Assembly (NCBI RefSeq): GCF_039523555.1
Contig: NZ_BAAAFN010000008.1
Span: 124,001-188,000, forward strand
Direction: 5' to 3'
Source of the DNA: Castellaniella daejeonensis
Lineage (GTDB): Bacteria > Pseudomonadota > Gammaproteobacteria > Burkholderiales > Burkholderiaceae_B
DNA: 64,000 nt
The translations under genes were made by a program, and so were the position numbers. The notes beneath the pieces were generated by a model, which worked only from the letters and a program-made list of their open reading frames with translations, had not been told where the DNA came from and did no database searches. Below, piece by piece: positions 1-8,165 of this stretch (position 1 is its first letter; each line of letters starts with the position of its first letter).

Positions 1-213
1 GAGCGCATCGTCCACGCCCAGGTTCCGCCCCGGGTGGATTACCGGCTGTCGGACCTGGGGCGCAGCATGGAGCCGGTGCTGCTCGCCCTGAAGGCCTGGG
101 GCGACGCCCATATCGGCCTGTACGGCAAGCCGAAGGGGCTGGATCCGCGCGACGCGGTGCCGGCCGCGGTATACACTGGCGGCCTGCCGTCCCCGGCCGG
201 GGACGCGTCCTGA
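1..213 (+). CDS. HxlR-family transcriptional regulator, C-terminal part only
   Basis: The open frame enters from outside the window and stops at a TGA, leaving the last 70 codons. The visible stretch (VPPRVDYRLSDLGRSMEPVL followed by LKAWGD) is the end of the winged helix-turn-helix and the helix that follows it in HxlR/MarR-like regulators, where the pattern P-R-V-x-Y-x-L-T/S-x-L-G-R-S-L is characteristic. Family members are small DNA-binding repressors or activators that often respond to electrophiles or redox stress. The tail after GDAHIGLYG is poorly conserved. The DNA-contacting N-terminal part is not visible, so the target cannot be guessed. The next gene starts 9 nt downstream in the same direction, so the two may be co-transcribed. 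Confidence 0.75.
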   Translation, partial: ERIVHAQVPPRVDYRLSDLGRSMEPVLLALKAWGDAHIGLYGKPKGLDPRDAVPAAVYTGGLPSPAGDAS

Positions 214-222
214 GGTAGCAGC

Positions 223-1641
223 ATGGCTTGGTCGCATTCGTTCCGTTCCGGTGTCGCGCGCGCGGGGGATTTCCTGCGCGACCACCAGCGCGCGATCCGG
301 CGGATGCAATGGGCCATCGTCCTCGTCTATATCGTCCTGCTGGCGATTCCGGCGGCCATGCCCCTGCCGGATCGCACGGCTTCCGTCTTCAACAATCTCA
401 CCGTCTTCGCTCAGTTCGCCTTCTGGGGCATCTGGTGGCCGTTCGTGCTGGTGTCCATCCCTCTGTTCGGGCGGGCCTGGTGCGGCCTGTTCTGCCCCGA
501 AGGCGCGCTGACCGAATGGGCCAGCCGGCACGGGCGCGGCCGGGCCATTCCGCGCTGGATGCGCTGGGGCGGGTGGCCCTTCGTGGCCTTCAGCCTGACC
601 ACGATCTATGGCCAGCTGGTCAGCGTCTACCAATATCCCTGGGCGGTCGCCGCCGTGCTGGGCGGGTCCACCGTGGCCGCCATGATCGTCGGCTGGCTGT
701 ACGGGCGCGACAAGCGCGTCTGGTGCAAGTACCTGTGCCCGGTCAACGGGGTGTTCAACTTGCTGGCCAAGCTCGCTCCCTGGCACTACCGGGTGGACGC
801 GGCCGCCTGGCGCGCTCCCGTCCGGCGGATCGAATCCATCAATTGCGCGCCGCTGCTGCCCCTGCGCAACATGCAGGGCGCAGCCGAATGCCATATGTGC
901 GGACGCTGCAGCGATTATCGGGGCGCCATCGCCCTGACGCCGCGCTCGCCCGAAGCCGAGATCGTCCACGTGGCCGAAGGCAGCGGGTGGCAGACCGCGC
1001 TGATCGTCTTCGGCCTGATGGGCCTGGCCGTGGGCGCCTTCCTCTGGAGCGCCAGCCCCTGGTTTGTGTCGATCAAGCAGTCCGCCGCAACCTGGCTGGT
1101 GGGGCACGATATCTACTGGCCGCTGGCGGACAATGCCCCCTGGTTCGTCCTGACCCATTATCCCGACGTCAACGACAGTTTCAGCTGGCTGGATGGCACC
1201 GTCATCCTCCTGTTCATCGGCGGAGCGGCGGTCATCGTGGGCGGGGCCGTATTCTGCGGCCTGTGGCTGGCCGATCGCATCCTGCCGCCCGCCGGACGGC
1301 CCGGCGTGCGGGATGCGGACGGCCGGCTGCTGCGCAGCCGCCTGGCGGGGGTGCACAAGCTGGCACAGGGCCTGATCCCGGCTGCGGGGGTCGGGGTATT
1401 CCTGGGCCTGTCGGCCACGACGCTGACCTTGCTGCAGCATGAGGGCGTTCCCACCGGCTGGGCCAACCCGGTCCGCTTCACGCTGCTGGTGCTGGCGCTG
1501 GCCTGGAGCCTGCGCTTCGAGTGGCGCCTGGCGGGGTTGCGCACTCCGCAGCCGTTGCGCAGGCTGGGCGCGGTGATGCTGGTGGCGGCCGGCTTGCTGC
1601 CCTTCTGCTGGGCCTGGGTGCTGTTCTTCGTGCGCTGGTAA
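223..1641 (+). CDS. NapH/NosR-like polyferredoxin membrane protein (4Fe-4S)
   Basis: This 472-residue protein is predicted to have about eight or nine membrane segments, the first near residues 30-50. It carries two C-x3-C-P motifs (C87/C91 in WCGLFCP and C168/C172 in WCKYLCP), the arrangement found in the membrane parts of NapH and NosR. A soluble stretch adds C208, C223, C226 and C229, enough for one 4Fe-4S cluster but not in the usual ferredoxin order. By family it should pass electrons across or along the cytoplasmic membrane. The donor and acceptor are unknown: no nap, nos or reductase gene is nearby. It follows the HxlR gene by 9 nt. The ATG start is preceded by a weak GAGGTAG ribosome site. 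Confidence 0.8.
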   Translation: MAWSHSFRSGVARAGDFLRDHQRAIRRMQWAIVLVYIVLLAIPAAMPLPDRTASVFNNLTVFAQFAFWGIWWPFVLVSIPLFGRAWCGLFCPEGALTEWASRHGRGRAIPRWMRWGGWPFVAFSLTTIYGQLVSVYQYPWAVAAVLGGSTVAAMIVGWLYGRDKRVWCKYLCPVNGVFNLLAKLAPWHYRVDAAAWRAPVRRIESINCAPLLPLRNMQGAAECHMCGRCSDYRGAIALTPRSPEAEIVHVAEGSGWQTALIVFGLMGLAVGAFLWSASPWFVSIKQSAATWLVGHDIYWPLADNAPWFVLTHYPDVNDSFSWLDGTVILLFIGGAAVIVGGAVFCGLWLADRILPPAGRPGVRDADGRLLRSRLAGVHKLAQGLIPAAGVGVFLGLSATTLTLLQHEGVPTGWANPVRFTLLVLALAWSLRFEWRLAGLRTPQPLRRLGAVMLVAAGLLPFCWAWVLFFVRW

Positions 1642-1808
1642 GCCTGCACGGGCGGCGCGCATTCCCGGATTCCAGGATCACCGGCCGCAGGCGTTTTGCA
1701 ACAACAGTCGGGGGAAAACCGCTATTCTTAGCGCGAGAGCACCGCCGTCCGGCGGGGTGCGCATGAATTCCCCTGCGTCTTTGCCTGCCTTTTCGATCAA
1801 GGAGCCCC

Positions 1809-4800
1809 ATGGCGGCATTTTCCGCAAGACGAATGCTCAGCCTTTGGTTTCCCGGCCTCGCAGCGGTCGTGTTCGGGCTCGGCCTTACCTATGTGCTGGT
1901 CCTGCAGCAACGGGAAACCGGCCGGTCGATCGCCCAGCTCAGGTTTTTCGAAGAGGTCCGCTCTTCCAGCGATGCGATCGCCCAGCGGGTCGTGGCTTAT
2001 TCCGAAGTCGTGTCGGGGCTGAGGGACCTGTTCATGGTCAATCCGGACCTGGACGATGCGCTGTTCGAGCGGGTCGTGGCGCAGCACGATGTGCGCAAGA
2101 GCTATCCCGAACTCGTGAACCTGTCCTTCGTGCGCTGGGTGCCCCATGCCGAGCTGCCCGCCTACGAATCGCGGCTGCGCGCCCGCTTTCCCGGCGTGGA
2201 TCCTGCGGCGCCGATCGTGCACCCGCGCAGCGGCGGTACGGATCATTACGTTGTCGAATATCTCTGGCCCCGGGAAGGCAATCCGGATGTCTGGGGGCTG
2301 GACATCGCTTCGCAGCCCGCAAACCTGGCGGCCCTGCTGAAGACCCGGACGACGGGCCTTCCGGCGGCTTCGGCGCCTTTCCCCCTGGTCCAGGACAAGG
2401 ACGGCGGCATGGCGTTCGTCCTGCGTTTCCCGGTCTTCCATCATGGCGAGAGCGAACGTTTCATCGGTGCAGTCGCCGCCGTGGTGCGGGTCGGCGACAT
2501 GCTGGACGCCATCCGGGCGTCAGGGTTTCTGCGCGGCCTTTCGCTGCAGCTGCAAGATGTCGGTGCCCGCGGCATTCCGGAGACGCCGGCCGTGCTGGGT
2601 TCCTCCGTGCTGCCGCCGGACGGCGCAGAGCCGGCGCCTTCGGGGTTGCAGGACTCCAGACGCCTGGATGTGATGGGCCGGACCTGGCGCCTGGATTTTT
2701 CTCCCGGGCGCGCGCTGCTGTCTTCCACCGAGCGGATGATGCCCTGGTGGGTCGGCGGGGCGGGGCTGGTCCTGACGCTGCTCCTGGCGGCGCTTGCCGG
2801 CCTGTTCGCGCGCCAGCGCGCACGTGCCTTCACCGAGGTCGCTTCCACGCACGAGGCCCTGCGGCGCAGTCAGGTGCGGTTTCGAGCCATTTTCAACCAG
2901 GCGGCGGTCGGTGTCTGCCTCACCGACGCGAAGACCGGCCGCCTGGTGCGTGTCAACCAGAAGTATTGCGATATCCTGGGCTATGCGCGGGATGACCTGC
3001 TGCAGCTCGATTTCCGGCAACTGACTCACCCCGACGACCTGCCGGAGAGCCTGGAGCAGGTGCAACGGCTGCAGACCGGCGAGATCCGCGAGTTCCGGCT
3101 CGAAAAGCGCGTCCTGCGCAAGGGCGGCGAACCGATCTGGGTGGACCTGACCGTGTCGCCCATCTGGCAGCCGGGCGAGGAGCCCGATTACTACGTCGCC
3201 ATCATCCAGGACATCGGCGAGCGGCGCCGGATGCAGGATGCGTTGCAGGAGCGGGAGCGGCACCTGCGCAGCATCCTCGATCACCTGCCGGTGGGCGTAT
3301 GCCTGGTGCAGCACGATGAGCGCATCACTTTCCGCAACCGGCAGTTCGTGCAGATTTTCGGCTACACCGAGCAGGACGTTCCGGACGTGCATGCCTGGTG
3401 GGCGCGCATCTGTCCCGATCCCGAGACCCGCGAGCGTGCACGCGCGCGCTGGTCGCACCTGTGCGAAGCATCCCGGAAGTCGGGCGAAGGCGTGATCGCA
3501 GCGGGCGAATACAGGATCCTGTGCAGCGACGGCAGCCGGCGGACGGTCGAGGTCGCAGGGGTCCTGCTGGGCGAGGACTATCTGCTGACCCTGGAAGACC
3601 TGACCCAGCGCCGGGCGGCCGAAGAAGAAATCAACTACCTGGCCTTCTATGATTCCCTGACCGGTCTGCCCAATCGCCGCCTGCTGCTGGACAGGCTGCA
3701 GCAGACGCTGGCGTCGGCAGCGCGCCACCAGCGCTGGGGGGCGCTGTTGATGCTGGACCTGGACCATTTCAAGACCTTGAACGAAACCCGGGGCCACGAC
3801 AGCGGCGACCTGGTGCTGCGCCAGGTCGCCGAGCGCCTGCGCACCAGCCTGACGGATGCCCATACCGCGGCCAGGCACGGAGACGACGAATTCGTGATCG
3901 TCCTCGATGACCTGAGCGCCACGCCCGAAGAAGCCGCCGCCCGGGCCGAGGAAATCGGCCAGCGCCTCCTGGCCCTGCTGAGCGCGCCCTATCAACTGGG
4001 GGCGGGGCATTACCATGCGACCGTCAGCATGGGGGCCGCGGTGTTCCAGGGGCTGGAGCAGGGGGTGGACGAGCATCTCAGGCGGGCCGACCTGGCCATG
4101 TACCAGGCCAAGGCGGCGGGCCGCAACACCCTGTGCTTCTACGATCCCCTGATGCAGGCCGCGGTGCACCGGCGGGCCGCGCTGGAACTGGACATGCGCA
4201 TCGGCCTGGAGCAGGGTCAGTTCGAGCTGTTCTACCAGCCCCAGGTGGACCGGGGCCGCATCGTCGGCTGCGAGGCGCTGCTGCGCTGGCATCACCCCCA
4301 GGATGGCTTCATCTCGCCCGCCGCCTTCATCCCCCTGGCCGAGGAAACGGGCCAGATCCTGCCGCTGGGCGACTGGGTGCTGCGGACCGCCTGCGAGCAG
4401 CTGGCCCGCTGGGCGCAGGATCCCGTGTTCGCGCACCTGAGCCTGGCCGTCAACGTCAGCCCGCACCAGTTCCACCAGCCCGGCTTCGCCGATCAGACCC
4501 TGGCTACCCTGGCGGGAACCGGCGCGGATGCCAGCCGGCTCGAACTCGAGCTGACCGAGGGGCTGCTGCTGCGGGATATCGAGGACACCATCCGCAAGAT
4601 GATGCTGCTCAAGGGGCATGGCGTGGGATTTTCGCTGGACGACTTCGGCACCGGCTATTCGTCGCTGGCCTACCTGAAACGGTTGCCGCTCGACCAGCTG
4701 AAGATCGACCAGAGCTTTGTGCGCGATGTGCTGACCGATCCCAACGATGCGGCGATCGCGCGCACCATCGTCGCGCTGGGGATCAGCCTGGGCCTGCGGG

Positions 4801-4961
4801 TGATTGCCGAGGGCGTGGAAACCGAGGCCCAGCGCGCCTTCCTGGAACGCCATCACTGCCATGCCTGGCAGGGCTACCTGCTGAGCAGGCCGCTGCCGGT
4901 GGCCGAATTCGAAGCCCTGGTGCGGGGGTGGGCCACGCCCACCCGCGGCGCCAAGGCCTAG
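1809..4961 (+). CDS. CHASE-PAS-PAS-GGDEF-EAL cyclic-di-GMP signalling protein
   Basis: This 1050-residue membrane sensor has a first membrane helix (about 12-32), an extracytoplasmic CHASE-type domain (about 40-290), a second helix (about 312-333), two PAS domains (about 350-475 and 480-600), a GGDEF domain and an EAL domain. The GGDEF signature reads GDDEF (about residue 692), and the RxxD inhibitory site normally just upstream is absent, so diguanylate cyclase activity is doubtful. The EAL half looks catalytic: EALLRW (about 820), NVSP, ELTEG, DDFGTGYSS, LKIDQ, AEGVET and the final Q-G-Y-L-L-S-R-P are all present. It is most likely a cyclic-di-GMP phosphodiesterase tuned by an external ligand. 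The start has a good AAGGAG site. It appears monocistronic, ending at a strong hairpin. Confidence 0.93.
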   Translation: MAAFSARRMLSLWFPGLAAVVFGLGLTYVLVLQQRETGRSIAQLRFFEEVRSSSDAIAQRVVAYSEVVSGLRDLFMVNPDLDDALFERVVAQHDVRKSYPELVNLSFVRWVPHAELPAYESRLRARFPGVDPAAPIVHPRSGGTDHYVVEYLWPREGNPDVWGLDIASQPANLAALLKTRTTGLPAASAPFPLVQDKDGGMAFVLRFPVFHHGESERFIGAVAAVVRVGDMLDAIRASGFLRGLSLQLQDVGARGIPETPAVLGSSVLPPDGAEPAPSGLQDSRRLDVMGRTWRLDFSPGRALLSSTERMMPWWVGGAGLVLTLLLAALAGLFARQRARAFTEVASTHEALRRSQVRFRAIFNQAAVGVCLTDAKTGRLVRVNQKYCDILGYARDDLLQLDFRQLTHPDDLPESLEQVQRLQTGEIREFRLEKRVLRKGGEPIWVDLTVSPIWQPGEEPDYYVAIIQDIGERRRMQDALQERERHLRSILDHLPVGVCLVQHDERITFRNRQFVQIFGYTEQDVPDVHAWWARICPDPETRERARARWSHLCEASRKSGEGVIAAGEYRILCSDGSRRTVEVAGVLLGEDYLLTLEDLTQRRAAEEEINYLAFYDSLTGLPNRRLLLDRLQQTLASAARHQRWGALLMLDLDHFKTLNETRGHDSGDLVLRQVAERLRTSLTDAHTAARHGDDEFVIVLDDLSATPEEAAARAEEIGQRLLALLSAPYQLGAGHYHATVSMGAAVFQGLEQGVDEHLRRADLAMYQAKAAGRNTLCFYDPLMQAAVHRRAALELDMRIGLEQGQFELFYQPQVDRGRIVGCEALLRWHHPQDGFISPAAFIPLAEETGQILPLGDWVLRTACEQLARWAQDPVFAHLSLAVNVSPHQFHQPGFADQTLATLAGTGADASRLELELTEGLLLRDIEDTIRKMMLLKGHGVGFSLDDFGTGYSSLAYLKRLPLDQLKIDQSFVRDVLTDPNDAAIARTIVALGISLGLRVIAEGVETEAQRAFLERHHCHAWQGYLLSRPLPVAEFEALVRGWATPTRGAKA

Positions 4962-4984
4962 GTGAAAGAGGCCGCCAAAATGAA

Positions 4985-5017
4985 TACAGGCCGGATCCCA
5001 GGGGAATCCGGCCTGTA
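4985..5017. terminator. Bidirectional intrinsic terminator
   Basis: A perfect 12-bp inverted repeat (TACAGGCCGGAT and ATCCGGCCTGTA, loop about 9 nt) lies between two convergent transcripts. On the minus strand it is followed by a T-rich stretch (TTCATTTTGG), so it best fits termination of the initiator tRNA. It can also end the cyclic-di-GMP gene reading from the left. Confidence 0.8.
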
Positions 5018-5025
5018 CTTGAATC

Positions 5026-5102
5026 TGGTTGCGGGGACAGGATTTGAACCTGTGACCTTCGGGTTATGAGCCCGACGAGCTGCCAGACTGCTCCACCCCG
5101 CG
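5026..5102 (-). tRNA. Initiator tRNA-fMet (anticodon CAT)
   Basis: The minus strand gives a complete 77-nt cloverleaf that begins CGCGGGG and ends in an encoded CCA. The anticodon CAT is at 5066-5068. Three features mark it as the initiator rather than the elongator tRNA-Met: the unpaired C1-A72 at the end of the acceptor stem, the three consecutive G-C pairs in the anticodon stem (GGG/CCC), and the CTCATAA loop. It has its own promoter just upstream and a terminator just downstream, so it is a single-gene unit. Confidence 0.97.
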
Positions 5103-5115
5103 TCTGGAAAACAAG

Positions 5116-5144
5116 ACTATAGCAAGTCTGCGAAAATAATGCAA
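5116..5144 (-). promoter_or_regulatory. Sigma-70 promoter of the initiator tRNA
   Basis: On the minus strand a TTGCAT -35 element (5139-5144) and a TATAGT -10 element (5116-5121) are separated by exactly 17 bp. Transcription would begin about 7 nt before the mature tRNA 5' end. The whole promoter lies in the short gap upstream of scpB. Confidence 0.8.
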
Positions 5145-5169
5145 GCAATCGATCGGAGTTCAAGTTAAA

Positions 5170-5790
5170 ATGACGGAAACGGAAATCCTGCGCGTATTGG
5201 AAACGGCCTTGTTGTGCGCCGATGCGCCTCTCACGGTCACTGATCTGCGCAGCCTCTTCGAAGACACGATTTCCGGGGACGACATCCGCCGCCATCTGGC
5301 TGCACTGCAGCTCGACTGGCAGGAACGGGGGCTCGAACTGGTGCAGATCGCCAGCGGCTGGCGCTTCCAGAGCCGTCCCGACATGCAGCGTTACCTGGGG
5401 CGCCTGAACCCGGAAAAACCGCCTCGCTATTCTCGTGCCGTGCTCGAAACGCTCGCCATCATCGCGTGGCGGCAGCCCGTGACGCGTGGGGACATCGAGG
5501 ACATCCGCGGCGTCACGGTCTCGGCCCAGATCATCCGTACCCTCGAAGATCGGGGCTGGATCGAAACGCTGGGCTATCGCGATGCGCCGGGGCGACCGGC
5601 CTTGTTGGGAACGACGCGCCGCTTTCTCGATGATCTCGGTCTGCGAGCGCTCGACGAACTGCCGGCCCTCGATGCGGAAGACGCCGCAGAGGCCCTGGGC
5701 GTGCTGGCGCTCGATGCGGTGGAAGAGCCGGACACCGGGCATGCCGCCGACGATCCGCCAGGGCCGGCGCCGCACGGCCCGGAAGAATGA
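5170..5790 (+). CDS. scpB: Segregation and condensation protein B (ScpB)
   Basis: ScpB is a small winged-helix dimer that, with the kleisin ScpA, completes the SMC condensin complex for chromosome compaction and segregation. The 206 residues contain both winged helices: the first about 1-85, the second about 90-165 with the conserved block YSRAVLETLAIIAWRQPVTR and the G-R-P-x-L-x-G-T turn. The last 40 residues are acidic, proline-rich and variable. The start lies 68 nt from the divergently transcribed tRNA. No scpA is adjacent, which is common in Burkholderiales, where scpA is often elsewhere. The rluB gene follows after 34 nt, the usual scpB-rluB pairing. Confidence 0.95.
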   Translation: MTETEILRVLETALLCADAPLTVTDLRSLFEDTISGDDIRRHLAALQLDWQERGLELVQIASGWRFQSRPDMQRYLGRLNPEKPPRYSRAVLETLAIIAWRQPVTRGDIEDIRGVTVSAQIIRTLEDRGWIETLGYRDAPGRPALLGTTRRFLDDLGLRALDELPALDAEDAAEALGVLALDAVEEPDTGHAADDPPGPAPHGPEE

Positions 5791-5824
5791 AGAACGGAAT
5801 TTTGTGTAGGAGTCACCGAACCCC

Positions 5825-7435
5825 ATGACAGCAGAAATCGAAACGATGCCGAGCGCCGAAGCAGGCGCGCCCGAAACGCCGTCCGCGGCCGACAGCCGGC
5901 CGGAAAACGGCAAGCCACGGGGCCGCAAGCTGCGCACGCCGTTTCGCCGCCGCCGTGGGGATGCCCAGCAGGGCGGTGCGCACGGCGCCGGCAGCCAGGG
6001 GGACGAGCCGACCGAGGCCATCGACACGGGTTCCGCGGAAGAAGCCGACCGCGCCCTGGGGTATCTGAAGGATGCCCATCCGACCGCCCGGCGCCTGGAC
6101 CGCTTCCTGAACAGCGACGTCCTGATGCCGAAATTGCACAAGGTCCTGGCCGACGCGGGGATCGGTTCCCGGCGCGACATGGAAGAACTGATCATCGCCG
6201 GGCGCGTTTCGGTCAATGGCGAGCCGGCGCATGTGGGCCAGCGCATCGGCCCCGACGACAAGGTCCGGGTCAATGGCCGCCTGGTGACGCGGCCCAAGGC
6301 GGGCAAGCTGCCCCGCGTGATCCTCTATCACAAGCCGGCCGGCGAGATCGTCAGCCACGACGACCCCGAAGGCCGGGCTTCCGTCTTCGCGCGCCTGCCG
6401 CGCATCCGCACGGGGAAATGGCTTTCGGTGGGGCGCCTCGACCTGAATACCGAGGGACTGCTGATCCTGACGACCTCGGGCGACCTGGCCAACCGGCTCT
6501 CGCATCCGCGCTTCGGCGCCGAGCGGGAATATGCCGTTCGCGTCCTGGGCGAACTGGGCGAGCAGGAACGTGCCCGCCTGACCGCCGGCATCCAGCTCGA
6601 AGACGGAGAGGCGCGGTTCAATTCCCTGGACTACATCGGCGGCGAAGGCAGCAACCGCTGGTACCGCGTCACGCTCAGCGAAGGTCGCAACCGCGAGGTG
6701 CGGCGCATGTTCGAAGCAGCGGGGGTGACTGTCAGCCGCCTGATCCGCACGCGTTTCGGCGATGTGATGCTGCCGCCCAACCTGCGGCGCGGGCGCTGGG
6801 ACGAGCTGGATTCCGAACTGGTCGGGGCCCTGATGGTCCAGCTGGGCCTGCTGCGCGGCGCCGACGAAGACGACGGCCAGGCCGAACGCCAGCCGCTGTC
6901 GCACGCCAGTGCCCTGCCGCCGGGTTTCGGCACGCCGGGCCAGAACGGCCAGAACGGTGCGCGCCTGAATCGGCGGGGCAAAGTGTCGGGTGGCCGCAAG
7001 AACGCCATCGACCCGTTCACCACCGGGCTGCTGATCAGCGGCGGGCTGGCCAACGGCCATCCGGACGGCGACAAGTCGCACCGGCCCGCGAAGCCCGGCC
7101 GCAAGCCGGCCAAGTCCCGCGCCCATGGCGGCGATGCCCAGGGGTCTCGGCCCGAAAACCGGCCGGCTCGGCCCGGCAAGCCCGGCAAGGCCGCCGGCAA
7201 ACCGGCTGGAAAGCCAGCTGGAAAGCCGTCCCGGTCCGGCAAGCCTGCCCAGGGCGGGGCCGGGGCTGTGCCGGCTGACAAGGCAGCCGCGCGTCCGCCG
7301 AAGGCAGCCCAGAAGCCCGCCCGCAAGCAGGGCGGCAAGGCTTCCCGCAAGCCGGCAGGCGGCGGGGGCGAACGTCAGCCCCGGGGTGCGCATGCGCACG
7401 AGTCGCGGCTGGGGTTCCTGGGCCGCGGCCGCTGA
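5825..7435 (+). CDS. rluB: 23S rRNA pseudouridine synthase RluB (RsuA/RluB family)
   Basis: The enzyme isomerises a uridine in the peptidyl-transferase region of 23S rRNA (U2605 in E. coli). An S4 RNA-binding domain (about 103-150, KVLADAGIGSRRDMEELI) precedes the catalytic domain, whose active-site aspartate sits in GRLDLNTEGLLI. The family signature SEGRNREVRRMFEAAG follows. The protein is 536 residues against about 290 in E. coli: it has roughly 95 extra N-terminal residues and a C-terminal tail of about 200 residues made of Lys, Pro, Gly and Ala with repeated KPAGKPAG-like units. The tail is probably disordered and RNA-binding. The start has a GGAG ribosome site. Confidence 0.94.
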   Translation: MTAEIETMPSAEAGAPETPSAADSRPENGKPRGRKLRTPFRRRRGDAQQGGAHGAGSQGDEPTEAIDTGSAEEADRALGYLKDAHPTARRLDRFLNSDVLMPKLHKVLADAGIGSRRDMEELIIAGRVSVNGEPAHVGQRIGPDDKVRVNGRLVTRPKAGKLPRVILYHKPAGEIVSHDDPEGRASVFARLPRIRTGKWLSVGRLDLNTEGLLILTTSGDLANRLSHPRFGAEREYAVRVLGELGEQERARLTAGIQLEDGEARFNSLDYIGGEGSNRWYRVTLSEGRNREVRRMFEAAGVTVSRLIRTRFGDVMLPPNLRRGRWDELDSELVGALMVQLGLLRGADEDDGQAERQPLSHASALPPGFGTPGQNGQNGARLNRRGKVSGGRKNAIDPFTTGLLISGGLANGHPDGDKSHRPAKPGRKPAKSRAHGGDAQGSRPENRPARPGKPGKAAGKPAGKPAGKPSRSGKPAQGGAGAVPADKAAARPPKAAQKPARKQGGKASRKPAGGGGERQPRGAHAHESRLGFLGRGR

Positions 7436-7499
7436 TCATTGCGGGGAAATCCCGCCATGCGGCGGATTCCATAAAAATGGTCTTCGGGCAAAGAAATGC

Positions 7500-7508
7500 T
7501 GTTATAAT
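7500..7508 (+). promoter_or_regulatory. Extended -10 promoter of the rimP-nusA-infB operon
   Basis: A perfect TATAAT at 7503-7508 is preceded by TGT, giving the extended -10 form TGnTATAAT, which can work without a good -35. No convincing -35 box is visible at 15-18 bp spacing. Transcription would start near 7515, leaving a leader of about 180 nt ahead of rimP. Confidence 0.75.
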
Positions 7509-7514
7509 GTAAGG

Positions 7515-7694
7515 CTTTACAGCACCTTTGTGCTGTGTCCACCGGGGGCTTGCCGTGCATTGCCCCGGCTTTGCGGGCGCTCTTGTGCGCAAGCAGGCCG
7601 GTGCGGGCGGGTCGCCGGCGGTTCCTGAACGGGCTTCGGGTTCCACCCGGGGCGAACAAAGGGCTGCGGGACAGCCCCTTTTTTTTGGGAATTT
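7515..7694 (+). promoter_or_regulatory. Structured leader of the rimP operon, attenuator candidate
   Basis: The untranslated leader contains a 7-bp hairpin (7519-7536), a 6-bp GC hairpin (CCGGGG with CCCCGG, 7542-7568) and, at its 3' end, an intrinsic terminator. GGGGCT at 7545-7550 is fully complementary to AGCCCC at 7673-7678, the descending arm of the terminator, so an alternative fold could disrupt it. Putative attenuators of this layout have been proposed before upstream of rimP in other Proteobacteria. The arrangement is seen in the sequence; the switching is inferred. Confidence 0.55.
7661..7686 (+). terminator. Intrinsic terminator in the rimP leader
   Basis: GGGCTG and CAGCCC form a stem with a 5-nt loop, directly followed by CTTTTTTTT, a textbook rho-independent terminator. 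It ends only 8 nt before the rimP ATG, so its T-run occupies the place where the ribosome site must lie. Confidence 0.85.
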
Positions 7695-8165
7695 ATGGCG
7701 GATATCTTGACGGTCGCCCAGCAGGCCCTGCTGGGTTTCGATGTTGAATTGGTCGATGTGGAACGCGCGCCCCTGGGGCTTTTGCGTGTGGTCATCGATC
7801 GCCCCGAAGGGGTTCGCATCGAGGACTGCGAGCAGGTTTCCCGCCAGTTGTCGCATGTGTTCGAAGTCGAAAACATCGACTACAAGCGCCTGGAGGTCAG
7901 CTCCCCCGGCGTGGACCGGCCCCTGCGCCGCCTGGCGGACTACGTCCGCTTCGCCGGCCAGCGCATCGAATTGCGCCTGCACGAGCCGGTCGAATCCCGC
8001 AAGACCTTCACCGGGATCCTGCGGGCCAGCGCTGATGAACCGCCCGTGCTCAGCCTGGACTGGGAAGACCAGTCGGGCCAGCAGCGGACGCTGACGTTTT
8101 CTTTTGACGATGTGGACCGGGCCCGTCTGGACCCCGTTCTCGATTTCAAGGGTAAGAAGCGATGA
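7695..8165 (+). CDS. rimP: Ribosome maturation factor RimP
   Basis: RimP assists assembly of the 30S subunit. The 156-residue length is normal. The N-terminal alpha/beta domain shows the conserved V-D-V-E-x-x-x-G-x-L-R-V-x-I-D-R pattern and the block D-C-E-x-V-S-R-Q-L; the centre has V-S-S-P-G-V-D-R-P-L, the family hallmark. The ribosome site is a weak GGGA that directly follows the terminator T-run, so translation may be limited by the leader fold. The stop codon overlaps the nusA start by 4 nt (ATGA), indicating translational coupling. Confidence 0.95.
   Translation: MADILTVAQQALLGFDVELVDVERAPLGLLRVVIDRPEGVRIEDCEQVSRQLSHVFEVENIDYKRLEVSSPGVDRPLRRLADYVRFAGQRIELRLHEPVESRKTFTGILRASADEPPVLSLDWEDQSGQQRTLTFSFDDVDRARLDPVLDFKGKKR

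Noticed and set aside
1694..1728. Promoter for the GGDEF-EAL gene (TTGCAA ... TATTCT)
   Set aside because: The spacing is 21 bp, too long for a sigma-70 promoter, so I did not list it.
2520..4862. 780-codon open frame antisense to the GGDEF-EAL gene
   Set aside because: It mirrors the codon pattern of the real gene and has His/Gln-rich composition typical of antisense frames in high-GC DNA.
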